Assembly (NCBI GenBank): GCA_964509335.1
Contig: CAZDXB010000006.1
Coordinates: 1-64,000, forward strand
From: CAZDXB01 sp964509335
GTDB lineage: Bacteria; Bacteroidota; Ignavibacteria; Kapaibacteriales; UBA2268
Direction of reading: 5' to 3'
DNA: 64,000 bases
The notes beneath the pieces were generated by a model, which saw only the letters and a list, made by a program, of their open reading frames with translations, searched no databases and was not told where the DNA came from. Shown here in pieces: positions 53,063 through 60,339 of the stretch (its first letter is position 1; each line of letters opens with the position of its first letter). Position numbers and translations under genes: made by a program.

Positions 53063-56000
53063 ATGAAAAAACTCATCACCCTTTTGATTTTCTTCTCAGC
53101 TTTTAGCGTATCTCAAGCGGAACTGGACACGCTCACTTACTGGAACAAATCAGGTAGCATTGCCGCTTATAATAACCCCGCGATTCAAATGCAATGGGCG
53201 CACTTTTATCCCGAAGCGCCTTGCGACATCAAAACCGTAATCGTTTGGTTTTACGGCAACGCCGGAACCGCGAATATATATATAGCCGGTCAGGAAGCCG
53301 GCTCGTCAGTTCCATCGGTTGTTTCAGCCACTAACAAAGTATTATGGGGACAAAACGGCGTTCAATTTGACGCACAATCTCAAACCGCAGTAGCTAATAT
53401 AGTTAATATAGAACCCAACGTTCATATATCCGGCAATCAATTTTTCGTCGGATTTACGGGGATTGCGCAAGGAATGTATTTGGCTACCGACCAAGAAACA
53501 TACTCTCCTTGGTGCGAATCGAGCAATGGCGGCACTTATCTATATCAAGCGCTTTTAGTAAACGACGGTCAACAAACGGGCTGGTCTTTAGGCGAACACG
53601 CCTACGCAATAGACGTCATAGTAGATTATCCGAGAACCGAGCCGGCGTATCATCTTTTTGATATGACGGAAGATTACGGATTGCCGACGGATATGTCCAA
53701 AAAAACAATTGCCGCCGCCGACTACGACGACGACGGCTATATAGACCTATTAGTGAAAGGCAGACTTTTTAAAAACGACGAAGGCAATTTCTTCGAAGAA
53801 AAAACTTCCGAAGCGGGACTAAGCGGAAATCCTAGCGGCAACGCTTTCCTCGATATGGACAACGACGGCGATTTGGACATACTCTTTTTAATGCAAGGCG
53901 AAGGAAATTCGAGTAAATTATATAAAAACAACGGCGACGGAACTTTCGAGGAAAAAGAGCTTAGCATTCCAGATTTATACGCCGTTACTTGCTTCAGTAT
54001 TGCCGACGTCAACGGCGACAAATATCCGGATTTGTTTATCGGACAACTTTGGAGCGCATACCCCGAGCCTGAATTAAACTATTTCTTTTTAAACGACGGA
54101 GCCGACGATTTCACAGATAATACTACAGCTTTATATCCAAATTACGACGGAACTTGGAACTATCCCGACGAACAATGGGACCCCGACGCTTACAAAGTAG
54201 ATAGAAATCGAAACAGCCGCGGTTCGCAGTTTGTCGATTACGACAATGACGGCGACTTGGATTTATACGTAACTAATTATTTCTTACAATGGGACGAATT
54301 TTATGAGAACAAAGGCGACGGCTCGTTTGAAGATATAATCGACGAAAAAGGAATAGACGTAAACGACGAATCGGGACATAACCATGGCACGGGCGTCGAT
54401 TGGTTCGATTACGACAACGACGGAGATATGGATTTATTACTATCTCAATTCGCTCATCCGAGATTTTTACAATTCGACCATCGCCCGTTAACCGTTTATA
54501 AAAACACGGGCGCGCCTAGTTACAATTTTCAAGACACATACGACTCGGAAGAAAAGAAATCCACTATTGGATTAACTTATGAAGAAACATACGCCGGAGC
54601 CGCTTGGGGCGACCCCAACAACGACGGCTTAGCCGATATAATCACTACTACTTTTTACGGTTGTCGCTTCATTAATTTTTTCCAGCAAACAAGCGACCAT
54701 ACTTTCCTCGATAGAACTTTCGAATACGGAATGGAAGGCAACGTAACTGGCGAAGACGCGGTTTGGCTGGATTTTGACAACGACGGCAAACTTGACTTAG
54801 CTATGTCGGAGAATAGGGAATTCAGATTATTTAAAAACATATACGATTTGAACTACGACTGGTTAGAAGTTGATTTAAAAGGCAAAGAAGGGCAAGAAAA
54901 GTATATTATTGGAGCGAGAGTGAAAGTGCATACCTCCGATAAGACTTTTACGCAAGAAGTTAGCTGCGGTAGAGGTCAGAAAATGCAGAAACCTTTCCGA
55001 CTACATTTTGGCTTGGGGTCGGGAGCATCAATTGAAAAAGTAGAAGTCAGATGGCCCGGGGAAACCGAATACGAAGAGTTTTACGGAATGCAAAAAAACA
55101 GCGTAGTGAAGCTAATACAAGACCAAGGGGGCGAGCCTGAAGTCCCCGATATTCCAAGTTTAGCGTCGCCCGCCGACGGAGCGGAAGAGGTCGATATTAA
55201 CGCTGAAACTCTCGTATGGAATAAAATAACAGTTGCGGAAAATTACGAAGTGAACATTGCTCTCGACTCGGAATTTTCAAATATAATCGAGCAAGACGAC
55301 AACGTGAACGACACTACCTACTCAATTGCCAATCTTGAAGGCGAAACTGAATATTATTGGAGAGTTAGAGCTACTAACTTTATCGGGTCGAGCGATTGGT
55401 CTGAGACTTGGAGCTTTACTACTGCCGCGAGCGCGGCGGTTCCTTCCGCTCCGGTTTTAATCGCGCCTGAAGACGCGGCTACCGAGGTCAGTATTAGAAG
55501 CGATAAATTCGAGTGGGAATCCGTGGAAACCGCCTTAGAATATAATCTTCAAGCATCCTTTAACGAAGACTTCTCGACGATTGATTACGAAATAACGACA
55601 AATTTGACTGAATTTGCATTGTCTGATTTAGAAAAGGAAACTGAATATTACTGGAAAGTTCGCGCTAAGAACAACGCCGGTTACGGCGAATGGTCGGGAA
55701 CCAGAAGCTTAACCACCGACGATTCTAGACCGCTTTATCCCGACGCTCCGGAGCTAATCTTTCCGGAAAACAACGCCGAAAACGTTCCGCAAAGCGCGAA
55801 ACTACAATGGGAACATTCGAACAAAGCGACCGCTTACCATATTCAAATTGCCACCAGCATCGATTTCTCCGACGATTTAGTGGACGAAGCCGAAAATTGG
55901 ACAAAAACGGAATATCCAATAGCGCATCTTGACGGCGAAACGAACTATCATTGGCAAGTAAAGGCGAAAAATTCACGCGGAGCGAGCGATATGTGGTCGA

Positions 56001-56317
56001 TGACGAGAAAATTCACCACAGGCGTATTTTCCGGTATAGCGGGTTTATCGTCCGACTACTTTGAGATAATTTCAATAACTCCTAATCCTATGTCTCAATC
56101 AGCCGTCGTGAATTTTAAAGTTGGCAAGGCGGGTTTTGTGGAACTGAAGATATTCAGCGTTACTGGCGAAGAAATCCAAACTCTTGTTGCCGAGGAAAAA
56201 GGAATTGGAGAATACATAGTAAACTGGAATCCGAAATCTCTGAAATCGGGCGTTTACTACTGTAGATTAAGCGCCGGCGAGTTTTTCGACGTTAAGAAGT
56301 TGGTCGTTATAAAATAA
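53063..56317 (+). CDS. Secreted FG-GAP/ASPIC-UnbV/FN3 protein with T9SS sorting domain
   Basis: A 1084-residue surface or secreted protein. After a signal peptide (about 1-19) comes a beta domain. FG-GAP/VCBS calcium-binding repeats follow (about 205-600: DMDNDGDLDI, DVNGDKYPDL, DYDNDGDLDL, DYDNDGDMDL, DPNNDGLADI, DFDNDGKLDL). An ASPIC/UnbV domain is at about 603-672 (IGARVKVHTSDK, LHFGLGSGASIEKVEVRWPG). Three fibronectin III-like repeats each end in WSxTxxFTT (about 690-995). The C-terminal 75 residues (SITPNPMSQSAVVNFKVGK ... GVYYCRLSAGEF) are a type-A T9SS signal. The function is probably adhesion or binding. A terminator follows at 56339. Confidence 0.9.
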   Translation: MKKLITLLIFFSAFSVSQAELDTLTYWNKSGSIAAYNNPAIQMQWAHFYPEAPCDIKTVIVWFYGNAGTANIYIAGQEAGSSVPSVVSATNKVLWGQNGVQFDAQSQTAVANIVNIEPNVHISGNQFFVGFTGIAQGMYLATDQETYSPWCESSNGGTYLYQALLVNDGQQTGWSLGEHAYAIDVIVDYPRTEPAYHLFDMTEDYGLPTDMSKKTIAAADYDDDGYIDLLVKGRLFKNDEGNFFEEKTSEAGLSGNPSGNAFLDMDNDGDLDILFLMQGEGNSSKLYKNNGDGTFEEKELSIPDLYAVTCFSIADVNGDKYPDLFIGQLWSAYPEPELNYFFLNDGADDFTDNTTALYPNYDGTWNYPDEQWDPDAYKVDRNRNSRGSQFVDYDNDGDLDLYVTNYFLQWDEFYENKGDGSFEDIIDEKGIDVNDESGHNHGTGVDWFDYDNDGDMDLLLSQFAHPRFLQFDHRPLTVYKNTGAPSYNFQDTYDSEEKKSTIGLTYEETYAGAAWGDPNNDGLADIITTTFYGCRFINFFQQTSDHTFLDRTFEYGMEGNVTGEDAVWLDFDNDGKLDLAMSENREFRLFKNIYDLNYDWLEVDLKGKEGQEKYIIGARVKVHTSDKTFTQEVSCGRGQKMQKPFRLHFGLGSGASIEKVEVRWPGETEYEEFYGMQKNSVVKLIQDQGGEPEVPDIPSLASPADGAEEVDINAETLVWNKITVAENYEVNIALDSEFSNIIEQDDNVNDTTYSIANLEGETEYYWRVRATNFIGSSDWSETWSFTTAASAAVPSAPVLIAPEDAATEVSIRSDKFEWESVETALEYNLQASFNEDFSTIDYEITTNLTEFALSDLEKETEYYWKVRAKNNAGYGEWSGTRSLTTDDSRPLYPDAPELIFPENNAENVPQSAKLQWEHSNKATAYHIQIATSIDFSDDLVDEAENWTKTEYPIAHLDGETNYHWQVKAKNSRGASDMWSMTRKFTTGVFSGIAGLSSDYFEIISITPNPMSQSAVVNFKVGKAGFVELKIFSVTGEEIQTLVAEEKGIGEYIVNWNPKSLKSGVYYCRLSAGEFFDVKKLVVIK

Positions 56318-56338
56318 ACATATTGTAAATAAAGACTT

Positions 56339-56380
56339 AAAAAGGGGAATCTTTCACGTTGAGGGATTCTCCTTTTTTTT
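56339..56380 (+). terminator. Rho-independent terminator
   Basis: AAAAAGGGGAATC (56339-56351) pairs with GATTCTCCTTTTT (56365-56377) through one G-T wobble, closing a 13-base loop, and ends in eight T. It stands 22 bases after the stop of the T9SS protein. Confidence 0.85.
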
Positions 56381-56484
56381 ATCTTAAACGAAAATGTTCA
56401 AGTAAAAAAAAAATAAATATTATTTGTTTTTTTTCTGTAAATTATCTTCGCTAAAAAATCAAAAACTATTTAGGAGATGAAGAA

Positions 56485-57825
56485 ATGAGTCTATTTCAAA
56501 AATTATCTTTAGCTATCATAATTGCTATAGGTATTTTCGTTTTAACAGGTTGTCCCGAATCCGACGAGCCGACCGACGGTTCAAAAACTAAATCAACAAT
56601 CTCTCAAATTTCAAACGACGAGGGCGGTTCGTTAGAACTGGACGGCTACGCCTTGACGGTAATAAAAGGAGCCATACCGTCGAGCGAGAGTTCCGTTAAC
56701 ACTAACGTCTCGTTTTCTATCGAGCTTGGCGTCGAGAAGCCAAAACCGTTACCTTCTGGAGTAAGCCAATTGGGCAAGACGGTTTTGTTCGGTCCTCAAG
56801 GATTCGTTTTCAATTTTCCAATTAAGATATATTTTCCCGTAGAAGGAAATCCCGACCCAACGAATTTGAGCGTTTTGTATTACGACAATTTTGAAGAAGA
56901 ATGGACTTCGATTCCGATAAGTTCTCTTAACGATAATCCAAAACAAGTCGGCGCCGACGTAATACATTTAGGCGTTTACGCTTTAGTGAAAAATGAAGAA
57001 AGCGCGATTTTTAACAAAAAATCCAAAACGCAGGGAACTAAAAGCAACGGCGGCGTAAGATACGGAATGAGAACTTCGAATTACTGGTATTGCCTTACGG
57101 TTAAAAGCGCTAATTTAAAATATCCGGACCAAGCTCCTTTATGGACTAATTTAATCGGCAGAACAGCGATGTCCGGCACAAACGCTCCGGGGACGAATCC
57201 TATTAATCCCGTGCATATGTTTTTACCGCAAGGGACTTATCAAATATGGGTTAGCAGATTAAATTGGAATAGAATTTCCGGCGGCGAATGGTCAACTTAT
57301 TCAGTTCCCGCGACCGTTAACGTAAACCGTCCGTTAGAATTCAAACTTTGGTCTTCGGATTTGGACTACGCTTACTCGGGATGGTACGACCTTCAACTTT
57401 CGGGGGGAGACTGGAGTTTAGGAAGACCGGAAGATTTGCCTCAAACCGATAAAATGGTTGGAACCGGAGATTTTCAAGCTACTCTGACTTGGACGAACAC
57501 TGATTCGAAATCAACGGACTTAGATATTCATTTATACGGACCGGACGATTTGCACATATACTGGGCTAATAAATCTGAAGAAGGGTCTGGATTTGAATTA
57601 GACGTTGATATGCAGGAGGACGACAAAGGATACGCGGTAGAAAACATCTACAGCGTTACAAATAATCTCCCAAAAGGAAACTACAGAGTAACGGTAAGAC
57701 ATTATTACGGCTATTCGCCTAAAAGTTACAACATAAGAATAATAAAATTCGGAAATTCCAAGTCTTATAGCGGCTCCATTGAAGAATATAAAGAAAAAGA
57801 CATAATGACTTTTTCGATTAATTGA
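56485..57825 (+). CDS. Lipoprotein with ZU5-like and DUF2135/YfaP-like domains
   Basis: A 446-residue exported lipoprotein: the signal peptide ends in the lipobox LTGC (Cys at about 22). Residues about 45-165 resemble a ZU5-type beta domain (GGSLELDGYALTVIKGAIPS ... HLGVYALV). A middle beta region (about 190-310) follows. The last 120 residues (LTWTNTDSKSTDLDIHLYGPDDLHIYW ... LPKGNYRVTVRHY) resemble DUF2135/YfaP-type domains. AGGAGATGAAGAA before the ATG is a strong ribosome site. No enzymatic residues are recognisable; binding at the cell surface is the likely role. Confidence 0.78.
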   Translation: MSLFQKLSLAIIIAIGIFVLTGCPESDEPTDGSKTKSTISQISNDEGGSLELDGYALTVIKGAIPSSESSVNTNVSFSIELGVEKPKPLPSGVSQLGKTVLFGPQGFVFNFPIKIYFPVEGNPDPTNLSVLYYDNFEEEWTSIPISSLNDNPKQVGADVIHLGVYALVKNEESAIFNKKSKTQGTKSNGGVRYGMRTSNYWYCLTVKSANLKYPDQAPLWTNLIGRTAMSGTNAPGTNPINPVHMFLPQGTYQIWVSRLNWNRISGGEWSTYSVPATVNVNRPLEFKLWSSDLDYAYSGWYDLQLSGGDWSLGRPEDLPQTDKMVGTGDFQATLTWTNTDSKSTDLDIHLYGPDDLHIYWANKSEEGSGFELDVDMQEDDKGYAVENIYSVTNNLPKGNYRVTVRHYYGYSPKSYNIRIIKFGNSKSYSGSIEEYKEKDIMTFSIN

Positions 57826-57882
57826 CGAAGATTTTATACTTCGATTTAAACGCTTCGGTTGATGAAAAGGATAATATGAAAC

Positions 57883-57913
57883 CCAAAGGGCGGACTGTAT
57901 AGTTCGCCCTTTG
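57883..57913 (+). terminator. Hairpin after lipoprotein gene
   Basis: CAAAGGGCG (57883-57891) pairs with CGCCCTTTG (57905-57913), with extra outer pairing of AACC and GGTT. There is no U run, only an AT-rich stretch, so it may be a weak terminator or a processing site. Confidence 0.5.
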
Positions 57914-57989
57914 AGGTTAATATATATTTAGAACGCCAAATTCTAAAGAACTTTCCATATCTGAAAAATCAAGATTTTTTAAAATTTAC

Positions 57990-58033
57990 TTGACATTGAA
58001 TCGTTTGTTTATTATATTATGAGCAAATGCTCA
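57990..58033 (+). promoter_or_regulatory. Promoter with overlapping palindromic operator
   Basis: TTGACA (57990-57995), a 17-base spacer and TATATT (58013-58018) form a near-consensus sigma70 promoter. Directly after the -10 lies the palindrome TGAGCA-AA-TGCTCA (58020-58033), at the expected transcription start, followed by AAGGAG and the ATG at 58049. A repressor bound there would block initiation. The encoded protein starts with a DUF134 helix-turn-helix region, so autoregulation is a reasonable inference. Confidence 0.7.
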
Positions 58034-58048
58034 AAATAAGGAGACGAG

Positions 58049-58909
58049 ATGCCAAGACCGAGAAAATGTAGATTCGTAAGCGAGGAGCCGTTTTCGAAAT
58101 GCTTCAAGCCCTGCGGCGAGCCGCTAAGGCGAATAGAAGCTAATCGCTTGACGGTTGACGAAGCCGAAGCCTTGAGGTTGGCTGATTTGATGGCTTACAC
58201 TCAAGACGANNNNNNNNNNNNNNNNNNNNNNNNNNNNNNNNNNNNNNNNNNNNNNNNNNNNNNNNNNNNNNNNNNNNNNNNNNNNNNNNNNNNNNNNNNN
58301 NNNNNNNNNAAATCATTCAAAGCGGCGGTAGTAACTAATAACGGAAGAACTGTTAGCCAACACTTCGGACCGGCAAAGTATTTCGAGATTTTTACTGTTG
58401 AAAACGGAGGAATCGTTAATAAAGAGCGGAGGGATAAATACAGTCCGCACGGACCTATGCAAGGGAATAGATTTAAGAACGCCGACCCCGACGAAGACTT
58501 TATCCGCCAAGGCGGTATGGGCCAAGGCGGCGGCGGTCGCGGAATGGGCGGCGGCAAAGGACAAGGTCGCGGACAAGGACGCGGCGTGGGTCAAGGCGGC
58601 GGACAAGGACGCGGCATGGGTCAAGGCGGCGGACAAGGTCGCGGAATGGGCGGCGGCGGCGGCATGGGACTTGGCGGAGCAAGCGGTCAAGGTCGAGGAA
58701 CCGGTCGAGGCGGTCAGAAACATATGGAGATGGCTGAAGGCCTCGAGGATTGCGATTACGTCATTTCCAGAGGAATGGGATACGGCATCTATAACCACCT
58801 TGAAACGGCGAATATAACGCCCATCGTTACCGAAATCAAAGAAATAGAAGAAGCGATAAAAGCGTTAATCGAAGGGACGATTGACAATCATCCCGATAAG
58901 TTGCATTAA
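58049..58909 (+). CDS. DUF134 and NifX/NifB-like dinitrogenase cofactor domain protein, interrupted by assembly gap
   Basis: The N-terminal 53 residues (MPRPRKCRFV, ANRLTVDEAEALRLADL) are the start of a DUF134/UPF0251 DNA-binding domain. After the N run comes a dinitrogenase Fe-Mo cofactor-type domain: AAVVTNNGRTVSQHFGPAKYFEIF, and near the end DYVISRGMGYGIYNHLETANI with IKALIEG. Between its halves sits a Gly/Gln/Arg-rich insert built from GQGGGQGRGMG repeats (about residues 150-225). Such DUF134-NifX fusions are known, so one gene is likely. However, the gap is of nominal length and the frame across it is not proven. It may sense iron-sulfur or metal status. Confidence 0.75.
   Translation: MPRPRKCRFVSEEPFSKCFKPCGEPLRRIEANRLTVDEAEALRLADLMAYTQDXXXXXXXXXXXXXXXXXXXXXXXXXXXXXXXXXXKSFKAAVVTNNGRTVSQHFGPAKYFEIFTVENGGIVNKERRDKYSPHGPMQGNRFKNADPDEDFIRQGGMGQGGGGRGMGGGKGQGRGQGRGVGQGGGQGRGMGQGGGQGRGMGGGGGMGLGGASGQGRGTGRGGQKHMEMAEGLEDCDYVISRGMGYGIYNHLETANITPIVTEIKEIEEAIKALIEGTIDNHPDKLH
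58210..58309. other. Assembly gap, exactly 100 N
   Basis: A run of 100 N, the conventional placeholder for a scaffold join of unknown size. The missing sequence should hold at least the recognition helix of the DUF134 domain. Distances and reading frame across it cannot be trusted. Confidence 0.98.
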
Positions 58910-58980
58910 ACGGGAAAGGATTGAAAATTTAGTTTTCGGCTTTATCGTTATTGCAAAAGTAAGAGAGTGAAAGTTGTCGT

Positions 58981-59052
58981 CGTTTCTGGATTCTCTGACA
59001 AACTAAAATAGTAATCGAAAGTCATTGCGGCGCAAACGGTAATCCAGAGACG
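58981..59052. repeat. Inverted repeat, possible REP-like element
   Basis: CGTTTCTGGATT (58981-58992) and AATCCAGAGACG (59041-59052) are inverted copies with one mismatch, 48 bases apart. The inner GTCATTGCGGCG next to AATCCAGA recalls the GTCATTGCGAG...AATC-type intergenic repeats seen in many bacteria. Only one copy is in the window. Confidence 0.5.
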
Positions 59053-59233
59053 GCGGTTGTCTAAAAAAACTGCTATTGACAAACGCGAACGACCCTAAAC
59101 GTCGTTTTCTCGCTTTATTACAAATATATTCGCCGTTTATAAATTTATTATAATATTTTTTGGATTTTAATTTAAAAATTGTTATTTTCTATTATGGAAA
59201 TTAGATAATAAGAGTAACTAAATAATGGCACAA

Positions 59234-59289
59234 GAGCTACAGAGCTACAGAGCTACAAAGCTACAAAGCTACAAAGCTACAAAGCTACA
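59234..59289. repeat. 8-bp tandem repeat (RAGCTACA)x7
   Basis: Seven perfect-length units: three GAGCTACA followed by four AAGCTACA. The array is outside any gene, about 320 bp upstream of the cysteine-rich protein. The single G-to-A change splitting it into two blocks suggests growth by slippage, so copy number may vary between cells. Confidence 0.9.
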
Positions 59290-59607
59290 AAATGGACTGA
59301 TAGCGATATAATTTATTTTATTATTTCTAGAAAAATATTTTTAAGATATAGAGTACGCTTCGCCGATAATCTAGTACAAGGCAAAAACAAACTTAATACT
59401 AAATTTCGTTCTTTGAAAATCACTACAATCATATTCGCCTTTAAGTTTACCGAAACAAACTGGAGGATTCCGATATGATTGTTCTATAAAAATCGAAGCG
59501 TTGGGAACTTCGGTTTATATATAATCCCAGAAATCGCGTTATATCAATGTATAATTTTTATTAGAACTGTTAATAAATGATTTAAATATTTATAGTGGAG
59601 GTTTATT

Positions 59608-60270
59608 ATAAGAAATTTATTATTATCATTGTTTAGTTTTGCTATACTCTTTTTTATAGCTAATACAAATGTGAATGCTTATGATTGTCCTCAAGGATAT
59701 TTTCCCTATTCTGTAATTATTGATTACCCGGAAGATAATCCTGAATGCCAATATACTTTGAAGTTTTGTTATACTTGCGCCGGTATTGGACCAAATCCTT
59801 TTACTGTTAGAAATATTAAATATTGGCCTTATAGCGGTGAATGCGACGAAGACCCTTCAGAGGATTGGATTGCGCGTAAAATAATTGAAATATTAGCTAG
59901 CGACCCTTGTGAGATTGGAGATTGTTGGCAAAATGGCACTCTAACAAAAATGGTTTTTCCAGCTTGTAGGAAATGGATAAATACCGTCTGGGAAGAAAAC
60001 GGAGAATTAGTTAATTTGTTAACTTGGGAATACTGTGGAGAAGCCGAATGTGAAAGAGTGGCAACTTATTGTGTGGATTATAGCGTAGATCCTCCAGTAA
60101 TACATTTACAGGATGAGGGGGAAGTAGAGCACAATGATATAGGTGACTTTGATTGCGATTTAAACGAAAATATGTTGCGTGGAGATTTAGAGACAATATG
60201 GGGTTATGACTTAGACGAGAATTTCACAACTCCGTGTTTTAATACTTCAGAATGTTTTAAAGGTGAATGA
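59608..60270 (+). CDS. Secreted cysteine-rich protein with apparent ATA start
   Basis: Not a family I recognise. From the ATA at 59608 the frame gives an ideal signal peptide (M/I-RNLLLSLFSFAILFFIANTNVNA) and 220 residues. GGAGG stands six bases before the ATA, the ideal spacing, while the next possible start (TTG 59629) would cut the signal peptide and lacks a ribosome site. The mature part has about sixteen cysteines, many in pairs (FCYTC, DPCEIGDC, EYCGEAEC), suggesting disulfides in an exported protein. It is acidic and has no T9SS tail. Base composition is more AT-rich than the envelope genes. A hairpin terminator follows. Confidence 0.75.
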   Translation: MRNLLLSLFSFAILFFIANTNVNAYDCPQGYFPYSVIIDYPEDNPECQYTLKFCYTCAGIGPNPFTVRNIKYWPYSGECDEDPSEDWIARKIIEILASDPCEIGDCWQNGTLTKMVFPACRKWINTVWEENGELVNLLTWEYCGEAECERVATYCVDYSVDPPVIHLQDEGEVEHNDIGDFDCDLNENMLRGDLETIWGYDLDENFTTPCFNTSECFKGE

Positions 60271-60274
60271 TTTT

Positions 60275-60302
60275 AAGAGGGACGGCGAAAGCCGTCCCTC
60301 TT
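60275..60302 (+). terminator. Hairpin terminator with GAAA tetraloop
   Basis: A perfect 12-bp stem (AAGAGGGACGGC 60275-60286 with its complement 60291-60302) closes a GAAA loop. It lies just after the stop of the cysteine-rich gene and is followed by an AT-rich stretch. The U tract is short, but stem stability makes termination likely. Confidence 0.75.
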
Positions 60303-60339
60303 ATTATAATATCTTAATTGTCATTTGAAGGATATAGTT

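Larger units (their letters stand above)
58910..59607. other. Repeat-bearing gap without recognised gene
   Basis: About 700 bp without a supported gene. It contains the inverted repeat at 58981-59052, the 8-bp tandem array at 59234-59289 and otherwise AT-rich sequence. Near 59461 GGAGG precedes an ATG that opens only four codons, possibly the start of a decayed gene. Confidence 0.6.

Noticed and set aside
58201..58557. Minus-strand ORF across the N run
   Set aside because: It exists only because N was translated through and its sequence is a Pro-rich shadow of the Gly-rich repeat.
58398..58817. Alanine-rich ORF in another frame of the Gly-rich gene
   Set aside because: Low-complexity shadow of the GQG repeats; the NifX-like frame has recognisable domain sequence.
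59234..59289. CRISPR or origin iterons
   Set aside because: Units are 8 bp and directly adjacent without spacers; no replication gene is near.
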